Positions 33,814-42,724 of a stretch of 64,000 nucleotides of DNA are shown piece after piece (within the stretch, counting starts at the first letter, position 1; each line of letters begins with the position of its first letter). Origin of the DNA: Excoecaria cochinchinensis (Eukaryota; Streptophyta; Magnoliopsida; Malpighiales; Euphorbiaceae); NCBI GenBank assembly GCA_947683425.1, contig CANTUQ010000081.1:8428501-8492500 (forward strand). The letters are read 5' to 3'. The notes under the pieces were generated by a model that saw only the letters and a list, made by a program, of their open reading frames with translations, was not told the DNA's origin and did not search any database. A program made the translations under genes and the position numbers.

Positions 33814-35409
33814 ATGGCTTCTAATTCTGCTCATGGTGCGCGTGAGGAATCCGCCGAGAGTGTGAATCCTCCAGTTGTAGATCAGTCTGTTTCTGTTAAT
33901 GTGTCGGCTCAGCATGCTAGGGTTCAGCCCGAGACCGCAGCCATGCCCTTAGAGGCTATGTTTAGACTGCATCAGGACATGGCTAGGGTTCTGGAAAGAG
34001 TGACTGCTCCTAGAGCACCTATGGAGAATCTGAGGAGAGCAGGAGTTGAGGATTTCTATGGTACTGGGTTGAATGAGTCTGAGATTGTTGAGAGATGGTT
34101 AGACAAGGTGAAGCGTGCTTTGAGAGAGATTCGGTGTCCTCCCGACCAGCAGGCGGAGTGTGCTTTAGCTCTTCTTCAGGGGTCTGCTTTTGAGTGGTGG
34201 GAGTTGGTTTGCAGGCATCCTCAGCTACCGGATCCGATTACCTGGGAGTTCTTTGAGGGTGAGTTCATAAAGAAGTATATCACTCAGACCTATAGAGATT
34301 CGAGATGGGCGCAGTTTTTGAGTTTGAGACAGAGAGCATTGTCAGTAGCTGATTATGAGAAAGAGTTCAATAGGTTATCGCGCTATGCCCCACGAGGAGT
34401 TATGACTGATGACTTTAGATGCAAGCATTTCGAGGCAGGGTTAAATGAGTCTCTGAAGATTGCTTTGATTTCACTGATGTGTATACCTGGGGTTCACTAT
34501 TATCAGATTGTGGAGGCTGTAGTGAGAGTTGAGTTGTCTGAGACTGTGATGAGAGAGAGAGCTCAGAGGAGGAGTTCTTCTCGTGGAGGATCTTCTTCGA
34601 GTAAGAGATCTAGGAACCCACAGGATGAGTCAGTATCTGGTCCGGCTTCTAGAGGTAGACGTCAGGGTTCTACAGCTGTGTCAGGTTCTGGTAGGGGTGG
34701 TAGAGCTGAGACTACACCAGTTTGTCCTCATTGTAGTAAGTCACATCGTGGTGAGTGTAGGTGGCTCACCGGTGCATGCTTCAGATGTGGGAGTTCAGAG
34801 CATCAGTTGGCCGGTTGTCCGAGAGTACAGGAGGATTCAGGTTCCCAGAGAGAGGGCAGTAGGGTCGGTTCGAATGCTTCTCAGGCTACCCGTGGCAGAG
34901 GCCGAGGTAGAGGTAGAGGTGGTCGGCATAGAGATGGTGCTGTTTCTGAGACTGTTGAGCATCCTCCTCAGGGTGCCATTAGAGCTTATGCTATGAGAGC
35001 CAGAGATGAGCAGGACGCGCCTGATGTTATTGCTGGTAAGTTCCTACTCCATGACACTGAGTTGTATGCTCTAATTGATCCTGGTTCCACACACTCATAT
35101 TTGTGCACAGATAGAATTGTTGATAAATTGCATTCAGTTGATCAGTTAGATTATGAGATTTGTGTGACCAGTCCATTAGGGCATAGTGTCAGTGTGAGTA
35201 GAGTTTTTAGGAGTTGTCCTCTGATTGTTGAGGGAGTTGTGCTTCCAGCGGATCTGATTGAGTTACCCTTCAGAGAGTTTGACTTGATTATGGGTATGGA
35301 CTGGTTGGGTAAGTATCGGGCTGTAGTGGATTGCCATAGGAAGACAGTGGTACTTCGGGATAGAAGTCAGTCTCTTGTGTTTCTGAAAGTTTGGGTGCTA
35401 GTTCGTTGA
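33814..35409 (+). CDS. E1 Gag and aspartic protease
   Basis: 531 codons from ATG 33814, which directly follows a TTTGTTTAG 3' splice-site-like sequence. Residues about 85-215 form a Retrotrans_gag capsid (WLDKVKRALREI, EWWELVCRHP, FIKKYITQTYRDSRW). A basic Arg/Ser-rich stretch follows (245-300). Zinc motifs are C304-x2-C307-x3-H311-x3-C315 and the classical C322-x2-C325-x4-H330-x4-C335. The retropepsin is at about 410-500 with IDPGSTHSYL (catalytic D422, with P in place of the usual S/T, a variant I believe also occurs in other plant Ty3/gypsy proteases) and LIMGMDWL. The frame ends in KVWVLVR where a one-base shift separates it from RT. Family members usually have gag-pol in one frame, so I read this as a mutation, though programmed shifting is possible. 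Confidence 0.92.
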   Translation: MASNSAHGAREESAESVNPPVVDQSVSVNVSAQHARVQPETAAMPLEAMFRLHQDMARVLERVTAPRAPMENLRRAGVEDFYGTGLNESEIVERWLDKVKRALREIRCPPDQQAECALALLQGSAFEWWELVCRHPQLPDPITWEFFEGEFIKKYITQTYRDSRWAQFLSLRQRALSVADYEKEFNRLSRYAPRGVMTDDFRCKHFEAGLNESLKIALISLMCIPGVHYYQIVEAVVRVELSETVMRERAQRRSSSRGGSSSSKRSRNPQDESVSGPASRGRRQGSTAVSGSGRGGRAETTPVCPHCSKSHRGECRWLTGACFRCGSSEHQLAGCPRVQEDSGSQREGSRVGSNASQATRGRGRGRGRGGRHRDGAVSETVEHPPQGAIRAYAMRARDEQDAPDVIAGKFLLHDTELYALIDPGSTHSYLCTDRIVDKLHSVDQLDYEICVTSPLGHSVSVSRVFRSCPLIVEGVVLPADLIELPFREFDLIMGMDWLGKYRAVVDCHRKTVVLRDRSQSLVFLKVWVLVR

Positions 35410-36725
35410 ATAATGTTATTTCTGCGATTCAAGCCAAGAGATTCATCAGGAAAGGTTGTGAGGCTTTTCTAGCTGTTGTGTTAGATTCCAGGAGGGATCA
35501 GGTTCAGATTGAGGATATTCCTGTAGTGCGGGAGTTTGGGGATGTGTTCCCGAGCGAGTTGCCTGGTTTGCCTCTTGAGAGAGAGGTTGAGTTGTCCATT
35601 GAGATCATGCCGGGTACTACACCTATTTCGAGAGCACCTTATCGGATGGCTCCTGTAGAGTTGAGGGAACTTAAATCTCAGCTACAAGAGTTATTGGATA
35701 AGGGGTTTATTAGACCGAGCATATCTCCTTGGGGAGCTCCAGTTCTGTTTGTCAAGAAGAAAGATGGATCCCTGCGGATGTGTATTGATTACCGCCAGAT
35801 TAATAAAGTTACAGTGAAGAACAAGTATCCTTTGCCTAGGATTGAGGATTTATTTGATCAGCTTCGAGGTGCGGGTGTCTTTTCCAAGATAGATCTTCGA
35901 TCAGGGTACTACCAGCTTCGTGTTCAGGATGCAGATGTGGTGAAGACTGCATTTCGGACTAGGTATGGCCACTATGAGTTTCTTGTGATGCCGTTTGGTT
36001 TGACAAATGCTCCAGCGGCTTTTATGGATCTGATGAATCGTGTATTTAGGCCATACTTAGATCGATTCGTAGTAGTGCTCATTGATGACATCTTGGTGTA
36101 TTCCAAGAATGAGAGTGAGCATGAGGAGCATCTCAGATTGGTTTTGCAGATGTTGAGAGAGCATCATTTGTTTGCTAAGCTTAGCAAGTGTGATTTCTGG
36201 CTTCGCGAAGTGTCATTCTTTGGTCACATCGTTTCAGCTAGAGGTATTCAGGTTGATCCAGCCAAGATTGAGGCGATAGTTGATTGGAAAGCGCCTCGAA
36301 ATGTCCAGGAAGTGAGGAGTTTCCTCGGTTTAGCAGGTTACTACCGTCGGTTCGTTAAGGGATTTTCTGTGATTGCTGCTCCTATGACTAGATTGTTGAG
36401 GAAAGGAGTTAGATTTGAGTGGTCAGACAGGTGTCAGTCTTGTTTTGATCGGTTAAAGCAGTTGCTTGTTGAGGCTCCTATCCTTACTCAACCCATCTCG
36501 GGTAAGGAGTTTGTCATTTACAGTGATGCTTCTGGAGTTGGTCTTGGATGTGTGCTGATGCAGGAGGGTAAAGTAGTGGCTTATGCTTCTCGTCAGTTGA
36601 AGCCACATGAGAAGAACTATCTGACGCATGATTTAGAGTTGGCAGCTGTAATCTTTGCTTTGAAGATTTGGCGTCACTACTTGTATGGGGAAAGTGTAGG
36701 ATCTTCTCGGACCACAAGAGTTTGA
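35391..36725 (+). pseudogene. E1 reverse transcriptase and RNase H N-terminal part
   Basis: Open frame of 444 codons, the displayed start being TTG; it really continues gag-protease in another frame. RT landmarks: FSKIDLRSGYYQ (D168), MPFGLTNAPAAFMDLMNRVF, and the catalytic VVVLIDDILVYS (IDD 231-233). Then SFLGLAGYYRRFVKGFS, and RNase H from about 371 (FVIYSDASGVGLGCVLMQEG, D379; ASRQLKPHEKNY). The frame breaks at about 36690 (YLYGE then a shifted GKCRIFSDHKSL), consistent with loss of one G. The enzyme copies element RNA into DNA and degrades the RNA strand; this copy cannot make a full protein without correction. Confidence 0.9.
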
Positions 36726-37165
36726 AGTACTTCCTTTCACAGAAAGAGTTGAATATGAGACAGCGCAGATGGCTTGAGTTATTTAAGGACTACGACTGCA
36801 TTGTGGATTACCATCCTGGTAAGGCTAATGTAGTCGCCGATGCTTTGAGTCGGAAATCGGTTTCAGCTTTGTTCTTGAGGCGATTCAGATGGCGATTTGG
36901 TTCTGATGGGGCTTTGCTTGCCCAGTTGCGTGTGAGGCCTACTTTGAGACAGAGGATTGTAGATGCTCAGAGAGATGACCAGAGGCTTCAGCGGATTGTG
37001 CATGAGGTTAGATCGGGTAAGCCATCAGAGTTCTCAGTTCAGGATGAGGTACTTATGTTCAGAGATCGTTTATGTGTGCCAGAGTCTGAGGATTTGAGGA
37101 GTCAGCTCATGAGTGAGGCGCATAGTTCAGTCTTTACTATGCATCCGGGCAGTGAGAAGATGTAA
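36668..37165 (+). pseudogene. E1 RNase H C-terminal part and integrase zinc-binding start
   Basis: Continues RNase H after the frameshift (FSDHKSLKYFLSQKELNMRQRRW, VDYHPGKANVVADALSRK), then the linker and the first half of the integrase HHCC zinc domain (SEAHSSVFTMHPGSEKM). It ends in TAA at 37163-37165, where related proteins have Tyr; the same frame continues directly into the integrase. A TAT-to-TAA change would explain the stop. Confidence 0.88.
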
Positions 37166-38365
37166 AGAGATATGAAGCAATTCTATTGGTGGTCTGGTAT
37201 GAAGCGTGATATTGTGGATTTTGTTTCCAAGTGCTTGACTTGTCAGCAGGTGAAGGCAGAGCATCAGGTTCCTTCCGGTTTGCTTACGCCTTTATCCATT
37301 CCTGAGTGGAAATGGAATGACATCGGCATGGACTTTGTTTCTGGTTTGCCTTTGACTCAGAGGAAGCATGATTCAGTTTGGGTTATTGTGGATCGGCTTA
37401 CGAAATCAGCTCACTTCTTGCCAGTTAGAGTGGACTACTCCATGGACAGATTAGCCAGTATCTATGTGGATCAGATAGTTCGGTTGCATGGTGTGCCTTT
37501 GTCCATAGTGTCAGATCGGGATCCGAGGTTTACTTCCAAGTTTTGGAAGGAGTTACAGAGAGCTTTGGGCACTAGGTTGAACTTCAGTACAGCATTTCAT
37601 CCTCAGACCGATGGTCAGTCAGAGCGAGTTATTCAGATTCTGGAGGATATGATGAGGGCTTGTACTTTGGACTTTCCGGGCAGTTGTGACAGATATGTAT
37701 CATTGATGGAGTTTGCCTACAACAACAGTTTCCAGTCGAGTATTGGTATGGCACCATATGAGGCTTTGTATGGTCGTCAGTGTAGGACTCCGATTTGTTG
37801 GACCGAGCTATCCGAGAGATCTATGATTGGACCCGACTTGGTTAGGGATACTGAAGAGAAAATCAGAGTAGTGCAGCGGAATTTGAAGGCAGCAAAGGAT
37901 CGACAGAAGTCTTACGCCAATCTGAAGAGGAAAGATGTGCATTTTGAGATCGGGGACAAAGTTTTCCTTAAAGTTTCTCCTTGGAGGAGAGTGCTTCGAT
38001 TTGGAAAGAAGGGTAAGCTGAGTCCTCGTTTCATTGGACCTTATGAGATTTTGGCTAAGGTGGGACCTGTAGCCTATAGATTGGCGTTACCGATGGAGTT
38101 AGCAAAGTTACATGATGTATTCCACGTTTCGATGCTTCGTCGGTACAGATCAGATCCTTCTCATGTTCTGTTAGTTCAGGATATTCAGGTTCATCCAGAC
38201 TTCTCTTATGATGAGGAACCGCGAGCTATTCTAGCCCGAGAGGTGAGGCAGTTGAGAAATAAGCAGATTCCTTTGGTTAAAGTGTTGTGGATCCATCATG
38301 GAGTCGAGGAAGCGACTTGGGAACCAGAGGAGTCGATGAGAGCTCAGTATCCACAGTTATTCAGT

Positions 38366-38375
38366 TCAGGTGAGA
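38366..38375 (+). promoter_or_regulatory. Candidate 5' splice site at the end of pol
   Basis: TTCAG|GTGAGA with the junction after 38369, the first base of codon 400 of the integrase frame (phase 1). Paired with TTCTAG at 39000 it gives a 631-nt intron that removes the polypurine tract and U3 and joins in frame to the tail exon. Confidence 0.5.
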
Positions 38376-38401
38376 ATTTTGAGGACGAAATTCTTATTAG
38401 T

Positions 38402-38411
38402 AGGGGAGAGT
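38402..38411 (+). other. E1 polypurine tract
   Basis: AGGGGAGAGT directly before the 3' LTR, preceded by the AATTTTGAGGACGAAATTC box that is common upstream of the tract in plant chromoviruses. Confidence 0.85.
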
Positions 38412-39000
38412 TGTCACACCCCATTTGCCCCCTAGTAGAATGAGCCTGTCTGTTCATCTGTCTGTTTGTATGTGTAGGCATTCGCATGTGTTCAGCATTT
38501 CATAAGGGTATTTTAGTAAAATGTATGATTTTGGGGTTATTATTATGTGGGTGCATACATGGCATTGGTGTGTTTAATTAAATGAGATATACTTGTGTGC
38601 ATGTGTTCATACCATGGTAGGGTATGCATAAGTGAAGAGGGTTTTAGGTGTGTGTAGTGTAGGTTATTTTAGTGTGAGTGATTAGTGTCACCAATAGGAG
38701 TTTGATACATATTTAGAATAAAGAAAAGAAAAAGAAAAGGGAATGAGAGAAAAGGAACCTAAACTTACAGATTCACGTTCTTTCTCACTCACTCTCTTCT
38801 TCTTCACTTTCTTTATTCCCAAGTACTGTGTATTTTGATTCAAGGTTTTATTGGTGAAATTAGTCCTCCCCTTGCATTCCTTAGCTTGGTAAGTGCAAGA
38901 TCTAGTCTTTGTTTTACTGTATTTTGCATCTTCTTCTTCCTTGAGCTAGGTTTAACTTAGGGTTTACTTTGTGAATGTTTTTGCTGTGTTTGTGTTCTAG

Positions 39001-39059
39001 CTGAGGCTCCACGTGATCCAAAGGGCAAAGAAGTTGCTGGTCCTAGTGGAGCTAAGTAA
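39001..39059 (+). CDS. Conserved tail exon, E1 3' LTR: proposed Pol C-terminus
   Basis: Identical in protein to 31842-31900: (A)EAPRDPKGKEVAGPSGAK, TAA at 39057-39059. Preceded by GTGTTCTAG (ends 39000). Downstream of pol in the same RNA, it can be reached by the phase-1 donor at 38369, giving an in-frame, lysine- and glycine-rich tail instead of the 24 residues read without splicing. Among eight related LTRs, differences fall mostly in third codon positions. No transcript evidence is available here. Confidence 0.65.
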
Positions 39060-39358
39060 TAGAGGCTTAGAATTCAGGTTTGGGAATTTATGATTGTGAT
39101 TTGTGTGATTTTGATGTTTACTGTGAATTCTAGGGTTTATATGTTCTTGAAGAGCTTGAATTAATTAGTCTTGATTTGGTTGTTTAAATGCTAAATTGAG
39201 TTGCATGTGTATTGATTATGTGAATTGAGATGATTTCTGGAAGATAAAGACAGGTTTGTATGGTTTAAAATCAGATTGGGATTGAGATTGTTGTTCTGTA
39301 AATTCTGGAAATTCTGGAAAAGTCGATATACTGTTAAATCTGTTGAATTTCTTCAAGT

Positions 39359-39690
39359 CGCGTGACTCGCTACGCAGGAAGGCAAGTCACGTCGCGTGAC
39401 TCTCGGTCACGACGTGACATGCCTGCTGAGAAGCCAGTCGCGTGACCAGCTGAAGAACAAGCAAGTCACGCGACGTGATCTTCGGTCACGTCGTGCGACC
39501 TGCGAAGAAGAGGCAGATCACGCAACGTGATCTGCGAGGGAGAAGCAGCGTCACGTCGCGTGACCCTCGGTCACGCCGTGACCTGCATAAGCATTGCGTG
39601 ACCCGCGAGGATCACGCAACGCGATTGGCGAGAAACAAGCAGGTCACGAGACGTGACCCTCGGTCACGCCGTGACCTGCCTGTTGAGTCG
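39359..39690. repeat. Palindromic word cluster, E1 3' LTR
   Basis: Copy of 32200-32530 with one or two changes. GTCACG/CGTGAC words. Confidence 0.85.
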
Positions 39691-40409
39691 CCAGTTTCTC
39701 CGCTCAGCTCGTTTTTCTGAAATTTCCTGGTTTTTAACTCAGAACTGAATTTGTTATTTCTTCAGAATGGACTTTACTGCTGTATGATGCATGTCTTACT
39801 GTTTGATGCTTTGATATGCGTGATAGCATGATTTTCTGATGAATTATACTCTATATCCTGAAATGTGATCAGTTTGACGCATAACCTGCTAGAGTCAAGT
39901 AAGTGGATAGTTAGGCATGCCTAATAGAGTCTTTAGCTGCAGCCCTCAGTTCAGTTTGGACCCCGATCAGGTCCCCGTTTGGTTCCTCGCGAACCCTTCA
40001 GTATAGAATCTTGTTTAAGATTCCCTCGGTATATAAATAACATGTTTTGATAAATGATATAATATTTGACTTGTACCTGTGAGGTACCCTCAGTATTCGA
40101 TTCGTACCCGTAAGGTACCCTCAGTACACTCGTTATCCACTGTCTAGAGTCAGCAGGTATTCTTTAAATGTTAATGGAAATGTTCTGATCTGATATGGCT
40201 TTGAATGGAATATTTGAATGAGTTTAATGATGAAATACATGTTGGTTTATTCTGTAATGCATATGATGATGAGATTATGAAAGTATGGTATTTAAATACG
40301 GGCATGTTTATATGAATTATGCAACAGTACTTGCATTCTGCCATTGTGAATGTGTTATGCCTTGACGACCACTGTGAGTGGCCGTCCATAAATTATGTGT
40401 GTTTCCCCA

Positions 40410-40449
40410 CTAAGCGTTTTATCGCTTAGCACGGTGTTTTTACCCGTGC
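40410..40449 (+). promoter_or_regulatory. Conserved double stem-loop, E1 3' LTR
   Basis: CTAAGCG-TTTTAT-CGCTTAG then GCACGG..CCGTGC, followed by AGGTGCGG. The identical copy in the 5' LTR is at 33251-33290; the rest of the cassette precedes both copies. Confidence 0.85.
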
Positions 40450-41400
40450 AGGTGCGGAAGGCGTTTTGCTTTGAGAGAGTCGCCGTCATCAAGCCAACAC
40501 AGAAGAGTTTTTAGTGTAGGGCTATTTTGTATCAGTGATGATTCGTTTTGTTTAGAACTCTCATGTATCAGTTTTGTATCAGCTTCCGCTTTTGTAACTA
40601 TATTTTGGATATGTAATATTATTTCGTTTCAGCTAGTTGATCAGAATATTATTGTAATAGTTTAATTATAGTAATGCATGATCAGCTTTTGCTTACTGCA
40701 TGTAAAGTTTTTAATTATTCTGTATTTACTGAATGTATGTTATGAATGATTGTATGTTATATTTTGTACTTGCTTGGTGGCACCTTTACTCATACGGCAT
40801 CTCACTCCTTCTCGGATGGGATCGCCTACGTATGGGAAGGGGGTGTTACACCAAGGATCTTGCCAGACACCAGCCAATAAGAAAGGAGATGGAGTAGAGG
40901 ATGAACAAGGAAAAGAGAGAAGAAAACCGAGAAAGAGAGGAGAGAGGGACGTGAGGCAGATTTTCCTTTCCCTCTTTTCTCTTTCTTTTTCCTTTTCATT
41001 AATTGCTCCACCTACTCATTCCACTTGGTAACTTCCTATAGGACCAATAATCCCACTTTTGACTTGTTCCTCCTTGCACCATACACAATACACTCACTTC
41101 TCTTACAATAATATCTTCAAGGCACCAAACTTAAGTCACGCCCTAACATTTCTTCATAAACCACTCATCTTCTAAGGCACCATACCTCCCAACCCACACT
41201 ATAAAACCTCTTAACCCACTTATATCCTACTTCCATACACTACAAGCACACTCTAACATTTCTCTTCTTAACATACTTAATTAATTACGTTGCAATTAAA
41301 TCCTTATTATCCAATCCTCCTCATGCACAAATTACTGAAATACCCTTAAATTCCCGACTTAGCATGCAAATTCCGACTAGGCCTGTTTTGGGTTGTTACA

Positions 41401-41418
41401 ATCTCTCCCTCTTAAGAA
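41401..41418 (-). other. E6 polypurine tract
   Basis: Minus strand TTCTTAAGAGGGAGAGAT directly before the 3' LTR, preceded by AAAATTTTGGGGACAAAAT, the E6 version of the box seen before the E1 tract. Confidence 0.8.
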
Positions 41419-41506
41419 ATTTTGTCCCCAAAATTTTCCCGCTAAACGCTTATATCCATACAACCCAAATAAACAAAACCAACTTAAACAAAAACTTACA
41501 ACACAA

Positions 41507-41516
41507 CTTACCGGAA
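41507..41516 (-). promoter_or_regulatory. Candidate 5' splice site after the E6 gag frame
   Basis: Minus strand TTCCG|GTAAG, junction after 41512. Past the TGA at 41621-41623 the gag frame stays open for 36 more codons and reaches this donor in phase 1, as in E1. The acceptor would be the tail exon in the 3' LTR (31091). Confidence 0.45.
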
Positions 41517-41620
41517 GGCTCTGCAGACTCAATCACTTCTATGCGGCTAGAGACAGATACTCTGGCTGAATCCTTGGAGGCATCTAACTTGCCGACTGAT
41601 CCCGATGATGCTCGCGTAGG

Positions 41621-42106
41621 TCAAAGCAACTCCTCCACATCTTTTCTTGCTCGCCGAGCTAGACTCTCACTCATCTTCTTAGGACAATCGGCAATCCGGT
41701 GTCCCATGTTGCCACATCCATAACAAGCACCCGTGAGCTTCCGACATGGGCCCCGATGTCGCTTCTGGCAGTGCTGACAAATAGGCGGCACCCACTTTTT
41801 CTTACACTTGTCCCCATATTGCTTCTGACATTGTTGACACATCGGAGGTTCTCGAATTCTCTTACCCGCTAACACTTCTCTACCCGATCTTTTTCTCTTC
41901 TGAGGTACATTTTGAACAAATTCTTGAGAAACACGAGGAGCAGTCAATCTATCCAAAATCCGAATCAACCCTTGCACTAGAGCCCTATCCCCAGAAACAG
42001 GACCAGAATCTTCAACTGGAGGACATTCTGAAACATTTGGATCAGTTCTAATCGGGTTCACACTAGCTGTTGTCTCGCCCACATTCTCACTAGGATCAGA
42101 CTCCAT
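41621..42106 (-). CDS. E6 capsid-less Gag with three zinc fingers
   Basis: 161 codons from ATG 42106, which directly follows GTGTCTAG on the minus strand, a 3' splice-site-like sequence as before E1 gag. Residues 41-58 (RALVQGLIRILDRLTAPR) match E1 Gag just before its capsid; the capsid is absent and a basic stretch (KRKRSGREV) leads straight to the zinc region: C90-x2-C93-x3-Y97-x3-C101, C110-x2-C113-x3-H117-x3-C121 and the classical C128-x2-C131-x4-H136-x4-C141. The first looks like a copy of the second. A predicted RNA-binding protein; it may co-package E6 RNA into partner particles. The TGA end could be a CGA-to-TGA change, since the frame continues open to a splice donor at 41512. Confidence 0.75.
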   Translation of the reverse strand: MESDPSENVGETTASVNPIRTDPNVSECPPVEDSGPVSGDRALVQGLIRILDRLTAPRVSQEFVQNVPQKRKRSGREVLAGKRIREPPMCQQCQKQYGDKCKKKWVPPICQHCQKRHRGPCRKLTGACYGCGNMGHRIADCPKKMSESLARRARKDVEELL

Positions 42107-42246
42107 CTAGACACGACACAAGACAAGACACATCTGCATTAGGCCACGACACAAACAGACTCGCATGCAAAGACACGACACAAACCAACTAGCATACCAA
42201 GACTTGACATTCAAACAAACAAAGGCAACCAGAACCGCCAAACCGC

Positions 42247-42258
42247 GCTCTGATACCA
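42247..42258 (-). other. E6 primer binding site (initiator Met tRNA)
   Basis: Minus strand TGGTATCAGAGC five bases (GTTAG) after the LTR end, identical to E1 in sequence and spacing. Confidence 0.9.
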
Positions 42259-42686
42259 CTAACTGTAACACCCCCACCGTCGCCCCCGTTGGAAGGGCGC
42301 CGGCGGGCGCGCTACCCGACGCTCACTCACACACACACACACATACACTAAGTGGAAGCATACATTCATATATAACATACATACGAAAATATAGCGAAAA
42401 TTAAAACTTTAAAAAAAACAATAGCTGAACATACAATAACTCACATAAATACATATAATCATTCAGCGAAAGCATAAGGCGAAAGATAAAACGAAGGAAT
42501 AACTTAATATATAAATATAATAACATTTACATAACCCAAAAATAATATCCAAAACCTTACAGATACATAAGACTACAGGAATAACAAAAATCCAAAATAT
42601 AGAAGCTGATCACATAAATAAACTTCAAACTTCTACGTGGCCGACCTTGTAGATGTACGACTTGAACAGAACCAAACCTGCCACCT

Positions 42687-42724
42687 GCACGGGAAGGAAT
42701 CCGTGCTAAGCGATAAACGCTTAG
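42687..42724 (-). promoter_or_regulatory. Conserved double stem-loop, E6 5' LTR
   Basis: Minus strand CTAAGCG-TTTAT-CGCTTAG then GCACGG..CCGTGC and AGGTGGC. Both stems are intact; the E6 3' LTR copy has one change in the first stem. Confidence 0.85.

Larger units (their letters stand above)
37172..38443 (+). pseudogene. E1 integrase with chromodomain
   Basis: 423 codons in the same frame as the preceding piece. Zinc domain CLTC (C21, C24); catalytic core D54 (GMDFVSGLP), D115 (IVSDRDPRF) and E151 (QTDGQSERVI), a D,D35E arrangement; GPFxV-type module (SPRFIGPYEILAKVGPVAYRL); chromodomain at about 345-395 (REVRQLRNKQIPLVKVLWIH, EEATWEPEE), which in this group directs insertion to chromatin marks. 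The unspliced frame runs through the polypurine tract and stops at 38441-38443, 32 bases inside the 3' LTR. A strong phase-1 donor (CAG|GTGAGA, 38369/38370) after the chromodomain offers a spliced alternative end. Confidence 0.9.
31254..40850 (+). mobile_element. E1: young chromodomain Ty3/gypsy element (Tekay-like)
   Basis: 9597 bp, LTRs of 2438 and 2439 bp, 5-bp duplication, initiator-Met primer site, gag-protease, RT, RNase H, integrase with C-terminal chromodomain, and polypurine tract. Gene order and chromodomain place it among the chromoviruses; the long LTRs suggest the Tekay/Del branch. By eye the LTRs differ at about ten positions plus one 1-bp indel, so the insertion is recent, yet pol has two frame changes and a stop. 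It lies in the same transcriptional sense as E2, E3 and E8, opposite to its host E6. Confidence 0.95.
38412..40850 (+). repeat. E1 3' LTR
   Basis: 2439 bp, nearly identical to 31254-33691 (about ten substitutions, mostly transitions, and one single-base indel by eye). Ends GGGTGTTACA, followed by CCAAG. Confidence 0.95.
24484..41400 (-). repeat. E6 3' LTR, interrupted by E5 and E1
   Basis: Plus-strand ends TGTAACACCCCCACC and GGGTTGTTACA. Own sequence: 24484-25364, 28517-31253 and 40856-41400. The intact partner LTR (42264-46419) supplies the empty sites for both insertions. It holds a palindromic word cluster, a hairpin cassette and the conserved tail exon, all on the minus strand. Confidence 0.88.
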
